From positions 310,001 to 374,000 of the forward strand of contig NZ_QJSW01000001.1 in the NCBI RefSeq assembly GCF_003217495.1: 64,000 nt of DNA. Direction: 5' to 3'. Position numbers and translations under genes: made by a program. The DNA is from Paenibacillus barcinonensis. Its GTDB lineage: Bacteria > Bacillota > Bacilli > Paenibacillales > Paenibacillaceae. The notes beneath the pieces were generated by a model, which had not been told where the DNA came from, ran no database searches, and saw only the letters and a program-made list of their open reading frames with translations. This document shows, piece after piece, positions 35,061 through 44,158 of this stretch (position 1 is the first letter of the stretch; the number at the start of each line of letters is the position of its first letter).

Positions 35061-35364
35061 AATTATTCATACTCCTTTTATATGGTGGACATGGTGGACA
35101 ATCCACTTTGTTGTCTGTATTCTTAAGTAGCGTTAATATTTATAGGGTATCCCAACGGGATGAATTATTTTCACGTACGAACATAATTCCATGAATGGGT
35201 CCCCAACATAAGACTAAAACTACAATCGTGCGTTTGAAACATTTCAAATTTTAGCTTTCGATTTGGGAAAAGTTTCCTACTCAAGAATATCCACAAATCA
35301 TTATATCATAAAACTATTCAAGATTACCAGCAATCTGGTTTTAAATAAAAATGAGGTGATTAAA
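35061..35364. other. Leader of cshA and upstream region of the YitT gene
   Basis: About 300 bp of non-coding DNA between divergent genes. Near cshA there is a tandem direct repeat ATGGTGGAC x2 (35082-35099) and a small GTGGA/TCCAC hairpin that would form in the cshA mRNA leader close to the ribosome site. A TTTGAAA-CA-TTTCAAA inverted repeat lies at 35233-35248. No promoter pair is clear enough to place. Confidence 0.5.
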
Positions 35365-36186
35365 TTGCCCAAAATAATTTGGCACTCTTTGGTGATCATT
35401 TTGGGTGCTGCAGCGATTGCCTGCGGCTTTAACTGGTTTTTGGTTCCCCACCAGCTGCTGAGCGGCGGGGTATCCGGTATTTCCATGCTTCTGGGTTATT
35501 TCACAAAGCTGAACCTTAGTATAATGTATTTTGTTCTAAACATTCCCCTGCTTGTTGCAGGTTGGTTTATTCTTGGACGCCGCTTCATTATATTAAGCAT
35601 TATCTCGGTAGCAGCCACTTCCTGGTTCATCGCCCTGCTGCCTGTTTCTGCTGTCGCCACCGATCCCCTGTTAAGCTGTGTCTTTGGCGGTGTGCTTATT
35701 GGAATCGGCACCGGGTTCTCCTTCAGAGTTGGTGGTTCCACCGGTGGACTTGATATCGTGGGTTCTATTTTCACCCGGAATCGCGATTTCCCGATCGGTA
35801 CCGTAATGGCCGGCATGAACGGGGCTATTATTCTGCTTGCAGGCTATCTGAATGATAACTGGAACATCGCTCTTGCCTCCATGGTTTCCATCTATGTTAC
35901 AGGCAAGGTGCTGGATCTCATTCATATCAGTCACGTCAAGGTCACATTGTACATTATTACCAATGAAACCGAGGCTATGCTCAAAAAGCTGCTGGTTCGT
36001 CCTCGCGGGGTTACAAAAATCAAAACGCAAGGGGCATATACGGACATTGAAAAGGATATGTTAATGACTGTGACAACACGTTACGAACTGGTCGAGATCA
36101 AACGCATCATCAAGGAAACCGATCCTAATGCATTTGTGAATATTGTGGAAACGGTAGGGGTTATGGGCTCCTTCCGCCGCAGCTAG
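35365..36186 (+). CDS. YitT-family membrane protein (DUF2179)
   Basis: A 273-residue membrane protein with five to six helices in the first 190 residues, including the family's GGVSGISMLLGY and FRVGGSTGGLDIVG blocks, and a soluble C-terminal DUF2179 domain (about 195-270; VTKIKTQGAYTDIEKDMLMT). Family function is not established. The start is TTG at 35365, 6 nt after GAGGTG; the frame is open further upstream but no better site is seen. It is divergent from cshA and stands alone. Confidence 0.87.
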   Translation: MPKIIWHSLVIILGAAAIACGFNWFLVPHQLLSGGVSGISMLLGYFTKLNLSIMYFVLNIPLLVAGWFILGRRFIILSIISVAATSWFIALLPVSAVATDPLLSCVFGGVLIGIGTGFSFRVGGSTGGLDIVGSIFTRNRDFPIGTVMAGMNGAIILLAGYLNDNWNIALASMVSIYVTGKVLDLIHISHVKVTLYIITNETEAMLKKLLVRPRGVTKIKTQGAYTDIEKDMLMTVTTRYELVEIKRIIKETDPNAFVNIVETVGVMGSFRRS

Positions 36187-36353
36187 ACACATGCCCGTTA
36201 ACAATTCGCAAGTTTGTGGTATAATAATGGTGCACCGTTCTTAAATATGTTGTAAGCAGGTTCTGAACTTTACTTTTCACCAAGCCATAAGCTTTCCCGA
36301 TTCGCACCGAATGACTTACCATTTTGGAATTCGAGTAGGAAAGGGTGATTATT

Positions 36354-36548
36354 GTGGATATGGAAACGGTAAAACTGTTCGAAATTGTCAACAAATGGTG
36401 CCCGGAAATGCTCCCTTTCTTGAAACCGAATGAACTCGACTCGCTGATTGTGCTCCGGGATGGGCTGGGCATCCTGGAACAGGGAGACGCAATGGAAATC
36501 ATTCAATACAGTATTTGTGAGCATCAGAACGATGTGTATATTCAATAA
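36354..36548 (+). CDS. Small conserved protein of unknown function
   Basis: A 64-residue acidic soluble protein (KLFEIVNKWCPEMLPFLKP, GLGILEQGDAMEIIQYS). Start is the GTG at 36354, 8 nt after AAAGGG; a further ATG lies two codons later. No motif recognised; one conserved-looking WCPEM cysteine. A strong terminator follows, so it is a separate unit between the YitT gene and the MATE gene. Confidence 0.65.
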   Translation: MDMETVKLFEIVNKWCPEMLPFLKPNELDSLIVLRDGLGILEQGDAMEIIQYSICEHQNDVYIQ

Positions 36549-36570
36549 AATCTTTACAGATTGATCACGC

Positions 36571-36612
36571 CGCTTCCTGACGAGCATAACCTTCGTCAGG
36601 AAGCGGTTTTTT
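36571..36612 (+). terminator. Terminator after the 36354 gene
   Basis: A 13-bp perfect stem (CGCTTCCTGACGA and complement) followed by GTTTTTTACT. Confidence 0.9.
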
Positions 36613-36786
36613 ACTGTGTTTTTTCGTTTGCAAACCATTTTATTGTTCATACTGAGGTATTAAAGTAACTTCGCTCTGTCTCTTCCTGGACGCCTGCACT
36701 GTTCAAACCAACCAAAATCCTCTAGAATAAATAGCTGTCTGACATGACATCGTCATGATAACTTTAAAGATCGCGAGGCAATTCCA

Positions 36787-38142
36787 GTGAACATGCACAC
36801 AACGAACTTTTCACAAAAGATTAAACAATTTCTGATTATATTTCTGCCCATCTTCACTACACAGCTTGCTCTTTCAGCCATGTCCTTCTTTGATACCAAT
36901 ATGTCCGGAAAGTTTTCTCCTGCTGATCTGGCAGGTGTAGCCATCGGTACAAGTCTGTGGATGCCCGTGCAAACTGGTCTTAGCGGCATTTTGATGGGCA
37001 TCACACCTGTTGTTTCTTATCTGCTTGGCTCGCGTCGCCACGATCAGATTGGGCACAGCGTCATTCAAGCCTTATATCTCGGCATCGCTGTAGGTTTGGT
37101 TGTATTGGGTGCAGGAGCACTCCTGCTTAGCCCTGTCTTAAACGGAATGCCGCTGGAGCCACATGTCGCGAATGTCGCATTTTATTTTTTGTGCGCGCTT
37201 GCGTTTGGCATCGTACCGCTGTTTGGCTACACCGTGCTGCGCAGCTTCATGGACGCCCTTGGACAGACAAGGATCACCATGCTGATCACGCTGGTCTCCC
37301 TGCCCGTTAATATTTTACTGAACTATGTGCTGATCTTCGGGCGTCTGGGATTCCCTCAATTGGGCGGAGTTGGCGCAGGTGTCGCTACCGCTTGTACATA
37401 CTGGCTCATTTTCCTGATCAGTTTGTTTTTTGTGCATCGCATCGAGCCTTTTGCCCCGTACGGGATTTTCCGCGAGTGGTCACCGGTCTCCCTCCGTAAG
37501 TGGAAAGAGCTGCTTCTCATCGGTGTGCCAATCGGCTTTGCAACCTTTTTCGAAACATCTATTTTTGCTGCCGTTACGTTGCTTATGAGCCGATTTGATA
37601 CAATTACCATTGCAGCCCATCAAGCAGCTCTGAATTTCGCCTCCACCCTTTATATGCTGCCTTTGAGCATCTGTATGGCCCTTACAATTCTGGTCGGTTT
37701 CGAGAACGGCGCCGGACGATTAAAAGATGCCAAGCAGTACAGTGTGCTCGGCATCGGAGGTGCTGTTGCTCTCTCCTTGATCACAGCCGTTATCCTGCTG
37801 GTATTCGGAGAACAGATCGCTGGCGTGTACTCCAATGAACGTGATGTTATAGCTCTAACTCAGCATTTCCTAATCTATGCGATTTTCTTCCAGATTTCAG
37901 ATGCGATTGCTACGCCCACCCAAGGAGCACTGCGCGGCTACAAAGATGTGAACCCTGCCTTGATAATTACCTTTGTCGCCTACTGGATCATCGGCCTTCC
38001 TGTAGGGTATATCACAGCCACCTATACCTCGCTTGGCGCGTTTGGATACTGGATCGGTCTTATCGCCGGATTGGCTGTAGGTGCGACTGCACTTCTATGG
38101 AGACTTTTCCACGTGCAGAAGCAAGCGGCACTTCGTCCTTGA
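36787..38142 (+). CDS. MATE-family efflux transporter
   Basis: A 451-residue, twelve-helix membrane antiporter of the NorM/DinF-like MATE family, built from two six-helix halves (about 1-225 and 226-451). Typical pieces are [16 protein letters not shown] in helix 1-2 and the [12 protein letters not shown] block in helix 7-8. Such pumps export cationic drugs in exchange for sodium or protons; the substrate is not predictable. Start is GTG at 36787 with GAGG 8 nt upstream. It is monocistronic and shares a bidirectional terminator with pfkA. Confidence 0.9.
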   Translation: MNMHTTNFSQKIKQFLIIFLPIFTTQLALSAMSFFDTNMSGKFSPADLAGVAIGTSLWMPVQTGLSGILMGITPVVSYLLGSRRHDQIGHSVIQALYLGIAVGLVVLGAGALLLSPVLNGMPLEPHVANVAFYFLCALAFGIVPLFGYTVLRSFMDALGQTRITMLITLVSLPVNILLNYVLIFGRLGFPQLGGVGAGVATACTYWLIFLISLFFVHRIEPFAPYGIFREWSPVSLRKWKELLLIGVPIGFATFFETSIFAAVTLLMSRFDTITIAAHQAALNFASTLYMLPLSICMALTILVGFENGAGRLKDAKQYSVLGIGGAVALSLITAVILLVFGEQIAGVYSNERDVIALTQHFLIYAIFFQISDAIATPTQGALRGYKDVNPALIITFVAYWIIGLPVGYITATYTSLGAFGYWIGLIAGLAVGATALLWRLFHVQKQAALRP

Positions 38143-38186
38143 CTGAAATGGACCCTTTCAATTTCATCAACATTTTAACATCAAAA

Positions 38187-38223
38187 AAAGAGCACAATCC
38201 GTATCAACGGAGTTGTGCTCTTT
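38187..38223. terminator. Bidirectional terminator between MATE gene and pfkA
   Basis: AAAGAGCACAA pairs with TTGTGCTCTTT, with an inner CCG/CGG stem, and A- and T-runs on the two sides. Confidence 0.88.
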
Positions 38224-38239
38224 CTTGATTAAAGAACCG

Positions 38240-39211
38240 TTACTGAGATAGACGCTGTGCTAACTCATACGTTTCCATATCAAATGCTTTTTTCGTATTT
38301 ACCACTTTGTCGATATCGGTGAGAACCAGCTCACCTTTAATAATTCCGCAGCCTTTATCTGTTTCGCCTGCAATCAAGCTACGTACTGCGAAATCACCAA
38401 GACGGCTCGCCAGGTTGCGGTCAAACGGTGTTGGCGTCCCGCCACGTTGAATATGTCCAAGCACGGTAACACGCGGCTCATACGTTGGGCAACGTTCCAT
38501 TAATTCTTTGGCTACATCTTCACCTTTACCTACACCTTCAGCAACAATGATGATACTGTGGCGTTTGCCATGTGCAAAGTTGGCTTTCATCCGTTCAGCC
38601 ACTTCATCCATGTCAAACGGAACCTCTGGCACCAAAATCGTTTCGGCTCCCGAAGCAAGTCCGGCATGCAGTGCGATGTCACCACAGTGACGGCCCATAA
38701 CCTCAACGATGGAAGAACGTTCATGCGAGGACATTGTGTCACGCAGCTTGTTTACCGCATCAACCACAACGCTTACGGATGTATCAAATCCGATCGTGTA
38801 ATCAGTGAATGAGATGTCATTATCAATTGTGCCTGGCAAGCCCATCGTGTTAATGCCGAGCTTGCTCAGCTTGTTCGCACCATTGTATGAACCGTCTCCG
38901 CCGATGACGATGAGACCATCAATGCCACGAGCGCGCAAAATATCTGCCCCTTTTTGCTGCCCTTCAGCGGTATAAAATTCTTTACAACGTGCGGATTGCA
39001 GAACAGTTCCCCCGCGCTGAATAATATCCCCGACACTCCGAAGATCCATTGGGAAAATGTCATTATTCAGAAGCCCTTGGTACCCGCGTTGAATACCAAA
39101 AACCTCCAATCCGTGATATAGTCCGCTGCGAACAACCGCACGAACGGCCGCGTTCATCCCCTGTGAATCACCACCGCTCGTTAACACTGCGATTTTCTTT
39201 ACTGCTGTCAT
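38240..39211 (-). CDS. pfkA: ATP-dependent 6-phosphofructokinase
   Basis: Committed step of glycolysis. The 323 residues match the bacterial allosteric PfkA. ATP site: TSGGDSQGMN near residue 10 and GGDGSYNGA near 103. Catalytic Asp: PGTIDND near 125. Fructose 6-phosphate site: MGRHCGDIA near 168 and HIQRGGTPTPFDR near 248. The Ser-Gln after GGD replaces the common Ser/Ala-Pro, a mild change. GGAGGAA precedes the ATG. In Bacillus pfkA is often followed by pyk; here it is single and ends at a terminator. Confidence 0.96.
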   Translation of the reverse strand: MTAVKKIAVLTSGGDSQGMNAAVRAVVRSGLYHGLEVFGIQRGYQGLLNNDIFPMDLRSVGDIIQRGGTVLQSARCKEFYTAEGQQKGADILRARGIDGLIVIGGDGSYNGANKLSKLGINTMGLPGTIDNDISFTDYTIGFDTSVSVVVDAVNKLRDTMSSHERSSIVEVMGRHCGDIALHAGLASGAETILVPEVPFDMDEVAERMKANFAHGKRHSIIIVAEGVGKGEDVAKELMERCPTYEPRVTVLGHIQRGGTPTPFDRNLASRLGDFAVRSLIAGETDKGCGIIKGELVLTDIDKVVNTKKAFDMETYELAQRLSQ

Positions 39212-39265
39212 GATGTTTCTTCCTCCTCTGGTTTCACTTCAGGCTCCCGCAACAACACACCTGAC

Positions 39266-40345
39266 TTACATATGCTTGCGTATCCAGCGGCTGAAAATGA
39301 AGAAAAACACACGAGTAATCGGGCTGTTCTTCATCAGTCGTTTGGACACATCGCGAACCTCCTGCTGTTCGCTGACTTTGGGATCAGACAGGTAAATGGC
39401 TATTAGTCCTTCAATAATCATCCGGTGAAACGCAGTCCCCGGAATCTTCTGCACATCACTGCGAGCCATCTCCACAATAAAAGCAATTCGGTCCAGCATC
39501 GTCTCCACATTCTCGTAGTAGTTGCAGAAGTTGAGATCCCCTTCGATACGATCCTCACCCTGGTCGATCAAATAATCGAGCATGATGTGTAATGCGCATA
39601 CATGCGGGAAATAAGCCGTATGGATTGAAACCGCCTGCTCTTCGGTCAGCTGTTCGTCGCTTGCAGCAAGGAACAGCATAAATACTCCCAGAGTAGAGCC
39701 AGTAGCTGCGGCAAATTCATTCCAGCGGAACTGAGGTGTGCGGTGGCGATGCTCCGACCACCATTCGAGCAAAGCCGTTTCTCTCAGTTCTGGTTTGATG
39801 TGCTTATATACCTGCAGGTCCGTGTATAGGCCTGCCAGATCCTGTATTTGTCGCTTGGCTGACGCATATCCCGGTAGCTGACGGGTCAGCTCCTGACAAG
39901 TCGTCACCAGATTCCGAAGATATCCGCCATCATCCTGCTCCTCACGAAGCGCATAATAGTTGACGGGTACAGCCTCGGGATCTACCGCATCAAGCATGGA
40001 TTGATGGAGCAGACGGAAATCATCCGGGTCCATCGAGGTGCTGCGGTCGCACAGATTGTCCAAATAATCACTTATCGTTTGATAAGAAACAATTAACGGA
40101 ATCAGAATATGACGGTTCGGCAGGTCAGCCAAAGCATAAACAGTTCCACCTTCACAATGGAATTGCTTATCTCTTATGCTGGCAAGTGCCTGCGTTCGCA
40201 ATTCTTCATCAGGAATTGCTTCAGCCTGGGCACGCCATTCATTCAATGCATTACGCGTTTCCGGAATGGTGTATTTGTACACCCCTCTCATCAATGCCAG
40301 CGCTCCTCGCGGGTACTGATGACGTTTTCGATTTGATTGGCTCAA
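39266..40345 (-). CDS. ytpB: Tetraprenyl-beta-curcumene synthase-like protein (YtpB, DUF2600)
   Basis: Likely large-terpene synthase that cyclises heptaprenyl diphosphate (C35) in sesquarterpene synthesis, as described for B. subtilis YtpB. The 359-residue all-helical protein has SDYLDNLCDRS near residue 95, the Asp-rich region thought to bind magnesium, plus DYLIDQGEDR near 262. It lacks the classical DDxxD of class I synthases, as expected for this family. Start is TTG at 40345 after GGAGG. pfkA lies 54 bp downstream, and no squalene-hopene type cyclase is adjacent. Confidence 0.87.
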   Translation of the reverse strand: MSQSNRKRHQYPRGALALMRGVYKYTIPETRNALNEWRAQAEAIPDEELRTQALASIRDKQFHCEGGTVYALADLPNRHILIPLIVSYQTISDYLDNLCDRSTSMDPDDFRLLHQSMLDAVDPEAVPVNYYALREEQDDGGYLRNLVTTCQELTRQLPGYASAKRQIQDLAGLYTDLQVYKHIKPELRETALLEWWSEHRHRTPQFRWNEFAAATGSTLGVFMLFLAASDEQLTEEQAVSIHTAYFPHVCALHIMLDYLIDQGEDRIEGDLNFCNYYENVETMLDRIAFIVEMARSDVQKIPGTAFHRMIIEGLIAIYLSDPKVSEQQEVRDVSKRLMKNSPITRVFFFIFSRWIRKHM

Positions 40346-40527
40346 ATTAAATGTGCCTCCACTTTGATTGAATACGTATTAGAGCTGTTTTTTAACCATT
40401 ACTATTATAATATGATCCCCTTAATTGTACAAATGATCTACCGCATAAACCGCACAAAATGTCGCATCTCCCGCCAATCGTTTATGTTATACTATGCATA
40501 TTTCTATCCATCAAAGGAGTCGTTGAC

Positions 40528-41859
40528 ATGACGTCAGGTGAACCACTTTCGTGGAGTCGGTTATTTTCTTTTTTTGTGCCACTCGGCATTTCCGCCTCTC
40601 TCGTCACCATATCACACGTAATTATCAACAGTACACTTGCCCGAGCAGCCCATCCTGAGACAGTGATAGCCAGCTATGCGATTGCCGGAAGTCTGCTTAC
40701 CTTAACGGAGCGTCCCTCTACTCTACTTCGCCAGACCTGCTCTGCATTGGTGCGTGACAGACTCTCCTTTCAGGCGTTGACGTTTGTTACCAAAATCTTT
40801 CTGGCCTGTGTGCTGCTGATCGGATTTCTCATCGTATATTCTCCCGTCGGCACTGGAGTGTTCAAATATTTATTTGGTGTAAGCCCGGATTTGCTAAGCA
40901 AAGTGATCGACGTTTACGAGATCCTAATGTACGTCAGTATTTTTTCGGTCATTCGAAACATTTATCAGGGCATCATCATTACAAACAACCGAACCAAATG
41001 GCTGACCATCGGCATGATCTTCAGGCTAGCCGGTATGTATGGTCTATCCCTCTATTTCATCTATACAGATTCCATTAACAGTGGTCGTGTAGGCGCTATC
41101 ATCTTTGCGGCGGGAATGATGATCGAAGCGCTCGTCAGCTATCTGGAGGGCAGAAGCATCATGCGACAAATGCCAGCCAAGCTGGACGATCACCCTGTGG
41201 AAAGTAAGGGGGATGTGTTTCGTTTTTACAAACCGCTGCTGTTATCCAGCTTTGTAGCCCTATTTATAGGTCCTGTAATCAACATTGTGCTTGGCAAAAC
41301 AACCGGGATTGCTCTTGCCATCTCTTCGTTTGCCGTAGCCAGCAGTCTGATGCAGCTCATGCTGAGCTTTTTCACCTACATTCATCAGATTGTGCTCAAC
41401 TTCTATCTGATTGATGCCAAACTCGTCAAGAAATTCGCACTGGTTACCGGCTTTATTCCGTTTGCCATGACCGTATCTATCGCATATACTCCTCTCGGTC
41501 CTTGGGTGTTTGAGAACGTGATGAGTGTTCAAGGCCAGCTGCTGGAGCAAAGTCTTTGGACCCTTCGTGCCTTTGTCCTGTTTCCGCTAATCTCTCCGTT
41601 TCTTGATTTCGGTAACGGTCTCATCCTGCTTCGCGGGCAGACCAAGACGATGTTTCGCTCACAAAGCGCAAACGCTATCTGTACCATCATCGTTCTGCTC
41701 ATTCTGGTCAGCATCTTTCCGGCGTGGAACGGTATGATTGGAGCAGCAGCCCAGTCCCTCGGACTACTTGCAGAACTTGTTATCGTCTGGATGGTAATCC
41801 GGCGCACACAAAAAGAGCCAACCATGACTGTGTCTGCATCTCGCGGGTCTGTATCCTGA
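40528..41859 (+). CDS. MATE/MOP-superfamily membrane protein
   Basis: A 443-residue protein with about twelve to fourteen hydrophobic helices and MOP flippase-like distribution (FVPLGISASLVTISHVIINS, GQTKTMFRSQSANA). It resembles multi-antimicrobial-extrusion or lipid flippase proteins but lacks a diagnostic motif, so substrate and exact subfamily are unknown. The start at 40528 has AAAGGAG 8 nt upstream; the open frame extends 23 codons further but without a site. It is followed 104 bp later by an MFS gene. Confidence 0.75.
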   Translation: MTSGEPLSWSRLFSFFVPLGISASLVTISHVIINSTLARAAHPETVIASYAIAGSLLTLTERPSTLLRQTCSALVRDRLSFQALTFVTKIFLACVLLIGFLIVYSPVGTGVFKYLFGVSPDLLSKVIDVYEILMYVSIFSVIRNIYQGIIITNNRTKWLTIGMIFRLAGMYGLSLYFIYTDSINSGRVGAIIFAAGMMIEALVSYLEGRSIMRQMPAKLDDHPVESKGDVFRFYKPLLLSSFVALFIGPVINIVLGKTTGIALAISSFAVASSLMQLMLSFFTYIHQIVLNFYLIDAKLVKKFALVTGFIPFAMTVSIAYTPLGPWVFENVMSVQGQLLEQSLWTLRAFVLFPLISPFLDFGNGLILLRGQTKTMFRSQSANAICTIIVLLILVSIFPAWNGMIGAAAQSLGLLAELVIVWMVIRRTQKEPTMTVSASRGSVS

Positions 41860-41963
41860 ATGGCTAACAGAGCTTTTGAAACACACTACAAATGAATTCT
41901 TCGGAATACAATTATTGACATGGATTGAAAACTGAACAGGATTCAAGAATGGAGTCTCTCATC

Positions 41964-43136
41964 ATGAAATCAAGCTTCACTGCACGACCAGATCAGAATT
42001 GGCTTCGGGCACTTATGTTCACCATCTTTGGTTCTACCGCCCTGGTCGTATCCTACTTCCAGCTTTACTTCAGTCATCTTGGCTTCAGCCCCGCTGAAAT
42101 CGGTTATCTGTACGGCATCGGTCCGCTCATCTCTGTATTCTCCAACATGTTCTGGAGTATGGCGAGTGACAAGTACAGAACGGTGCGAAAAATTATGATC
42201 ATCCTTCTGGGTGGTCAGCTGATTACAGGTGTACTGCTGGCAAACGCGTCCACTTTTGCAGAAGTATTTGTTCTTGTGACCTTATTTTACTTTTTCTATT
42301 ATCCGGTTTATCCGCTCTCGGATACGATGGCTATTACAACGGCACATAAATATGGCCGTAATTTCACGTCTATCCGGGTCTTCGGCTCGATCGGCTATGC
42401 GTTCTTTGCGCTCAGCATCGGTTACGTGCTCGGCTCGTTTGGTCCCGAATGGACGATGGGCATTTGCATCGGTCTTGCTGCAATAACATTGCTTATCAGC
42501 TTTCAGCTGCAAGATCAGCCTTCCGGTGGCGGAGGAAAAATGCAATTATCCGGGGTGTGGGATATTCTCAAGCGCCGAGAGGTGTTCACCTTTTTCGGAT
42601 GTGTATTTCTGCTCGCTATGGGGCATCGGATGAATGAAGCGTTTCTGACCATTACCCTGAAGGACCTGGGTGCAAGTGAAGGCCTGATTGGCTGGTCCCT
42701 GCTGATCTCTTCTGTAAGTGAAATCCCGATATTTTTACTGCTCAGCAAGTATGGAAACCGATATAAAGAGCTGCCTCTTCTGACCTTGGCTGCCTTGATG
42801 TATACCATTCGCCTGCTATTTATGTCCTTATCAGATACACCCACTTCAGTTGTACTCATTCAGACGATGCACAGTGTCACCTTTGGCATCTTCTATGTCA
42901 CTGCTGTTCGATATATAACACGGCTTGTGCCTGACAATTACCGGGCAACCGGGATGGCTCTGTTCACTATTGTCTGGTCCAGCGCTTCCGGGCTGCTGAG
43001 CGGGACTTTAGGCGGGCTGCTGCTGGAGCATACCGGACGTCAGACGTTTTATCTTACAGCGATGGCCTTTGCCTTGGCTGGCCTCGTCGGGTTTGGCGTC
43101 AAGCTGCTCAGCAGCCTTGCCAGTCGTTCATCCTGA
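41964..43136 (+). CDS. MFS transporter, MFS_1-like (phenylpropionate/nucleoside permease type)
   Basis: A 390-residue, twelve-helix transporter of the MFS_1-like group (3-phenylpropionate permease HcaT/nucleoside symporter NupG relatives). Loop 2-3 carries WSMASDKYRTVRKI, a variant of the MFS GxxxDRxGRR motif, and the RVFGSIGYAFFAL block fits the group. The substrate cannot be assigned. GGAG 9 nt before the ATG at 41964 sets the start; an upstream ATG and TTG lack sites. A terminator shared with csp follows. Confidence 0.83.
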   Translation: MKSSFTARPDQNWLRALMFTIFGSTALVVSYFQLYFSHLGFSPAEIGYLYGIGPLISVFSNMFWSMASDKYRTVRKIMIILLGGQLITGVLLANASTFAEVFVLVTLFYFFYYPVYPLSDTMAITTAHKYGRNFTSIRVFGSIGYAFFALSIGYVLGSFGPEWTMGICIGLAAITLLISFQLQDQPSGGGGKMQLSGVWDILKRREVFTFFGCVFLLAMGHRMNEAFLTITLKDLGASEGLIGWSLLISSVSEIPIFLLLSKYGNRYKELPLLTLAALMYTIRLLFMSLSDTPTSVVLIQTMHSVTFGIFYVTAVRYITRLVPDNYRATGMALFTIVWSSASGLLSGTLGGLLLEHTGRQTFYLTAMAFALAGLVGFGVKLLSSLASRSS

Positions 43137-43171
43137 GTTACATCCCGACTACCGACGATATGAACCAAAAA

Positions 43172-43201
43172 AAGCACAGTCTCCGTAAGGGGACTGTGCT
43201 T
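43172..43201. terminator. Terminator between MFS gene and csp
   Basis: A 10-bp stem (AAGCACAGTC with GACTGTGCTT), extended by CC/GG, is followed on the minus strand by TTTTTTGG. It mainly serves csp, and on the plus strand the MFS gene. Confidence 0.82.
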
Positions 43202-43263
43202 GTGTTCGTTGTATTCAGCTATAATCAATCATTTATAAGAAGTCCGTACAGAACGGAAAAATC

Positions 43264-43461
43264 TTACAATTTAATTACGTTAGCTGCTTGAGGACCACGG
43301 TTTCCATCAGTGATTTCGAATTCTACCGCTTGACCTTCTTCCAATGTTTTGAAGCCGTCGCCTTGGATTGCGGAGAAATGTACGAATACGTCCTCGCCGC
43401 CTTCAACTGAAATAAAGCCATAGCCTTTTTCTGCGTTAAACCATTTAACTGTACCTTTCAA
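43264..43461 (-). CDS. csp: Cold-shock protein (CspA/CspB family)
   Basis: A 65-residue single OB-fold RNA chaperone. RNP1 is KGYGFISV and RNP2 VFVHFSAI. It prevents mRNA secondary structure in the cold and often in normal growth. The start is TTG at 43461, 8 nt after GGAGG. Which B. subtilis paralogue (CspB, C or D) it matches cannot be settled by eye. The short leader contains a dyad at 43483-43498. Confidence 0.95.
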   Translation of the reverse strand: MKGTVKWFNAEKGYGFISVEGGEDVFVHFSAIQGDGFKTLEEGQAVEFEITDGNRGPQAANVIKL

Positions 43462-43482
43462 ATGAACAACCTCCTAAAAATA

Positions 43483-43498
43483 TCGCCATCTATGGCGA
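43483..43498. repeat. Dyad in the csp leader
   Basis: TCGCCAT-CT-ATGGCGA is a 7-2-7 inverted repeat between the transcription start and the ribosome site of csp. In RNA it would be a short tight hairpin; as DNA it could be a protein site. Confidence 0.55.
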
Positions 43499-43506
43499 AT
43501 ACCCTT

Positions 43507-43535
43507 ATTATACTGTATGGGCTTCCAATTTGCAA
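43507..43535 (-). promoter_or_regulatory. Promoter of csp
   Basis: On the minus strand TTGCAA (43530-43535), 17 bp, TATAAT (43507-43512). The predicted leader is about 40 nt, shorter than the long leaders of classic cold-shock mRNAs. Confidence 0.7.
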
Positions 43536-43623
43536 TTTATCTTTTCCATAAATATAGAAAAATTTGCTTTGCAACGTAGGGTACGGTATCATTTTACCAA
43601 AACCGTTAGTTTGGAGACTACCT

Positions 43624-43857
43624 ATGATAAAAAAACACGAAATATACAAAACAGACAAGTGGAATATGATGACTGTAGAGGTACAAGGCAAATATCTCGT
43701 CCTGCGGGAAATTTCTGAAGAGTGGGGCGAGGAATGTCACACCTTCCTCAGCCGCCCTGCTTTGATGCATTGGGCTGAGCGCCGCTTTCCGAAGGAGGAT
43801 TTCGAGAATCGCGAAGAGGAATGGCGTGCATTGATGGCAGCCTTCAAGGGAGTATAA
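43624..43857 (+). CDS. Hypothetical protein
   Basis: A 77-residue acidic soluble protein (WNMMTVEVQGKYLVLREISE, then HWAERRFPKEDF). GGAG 7 nt before the ATG at 43624 sets the start. It ends 4 bp before the next small membrane protein gene, whose ribosome site lies in its last codons, so the two are cotranscribed. Family not recognised. Confidence 0.7.
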   Translation: MIKKHEIYKTDKWNMMTVEVQGKYLVLREISEEWGEECHTFLSRPALMHWAERRFPKEDFENREEEWRALMAAFKGV

Positions 43858-43861
43858 AGCG

Positions 43862-44047
43862 ATGCAGCTGGATTCAGGCAATGTCGTTATTTTTATCATT
43901 CTCGCCTTCTCACTCGGAATTGTTTTAATTCTGGGACGCAACTCCATCCCTGACCGACTGAGAAAAGGAATGGCTCTGATCGCTACCCTTATGATCTGTT
44001 TCGCCTTTTTCTTAATCGTTTATTACCTCGTTAACATGGGGGCCTAA
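43862..44047 (+). CDS. Small membrane protein, 61 aa
   Basis: Two hydrophobic helices (about 8-24 and 38-56) joined by a basic loop (GRNSIPDRLRKGM). AAGGGAG lies 9 nt before the ATG. It forms a tight pair with the 77-residue protein upstream. No known family; both ends are probably outside if the basic loop is inside. Confidence 0.7.
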   Translation: MQLDSGNVVIFIILAFSLGIVLILGRNSIPDRLRKGMALIATLMICFAFFLIVYYLVNMGA

Positions 44048-44158
44048 CGCTTACATCCGTACTTGCTTGCGTATTCACAAGTATCCAGGCTCTCAAATAT
44101 TTCAGCTATGCCCAGGCCATACTATATGAAGTGATTTGTATAGCAAGGAGGAAGGCTG

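Noticed and set aside
35233..35248. TTTGAAA-CA-TTTCAAA inverted repeat as a regulatory operator
   Set aside because: AT-rich, short and not positioned against a clear promoter; chance cannot be excluded.
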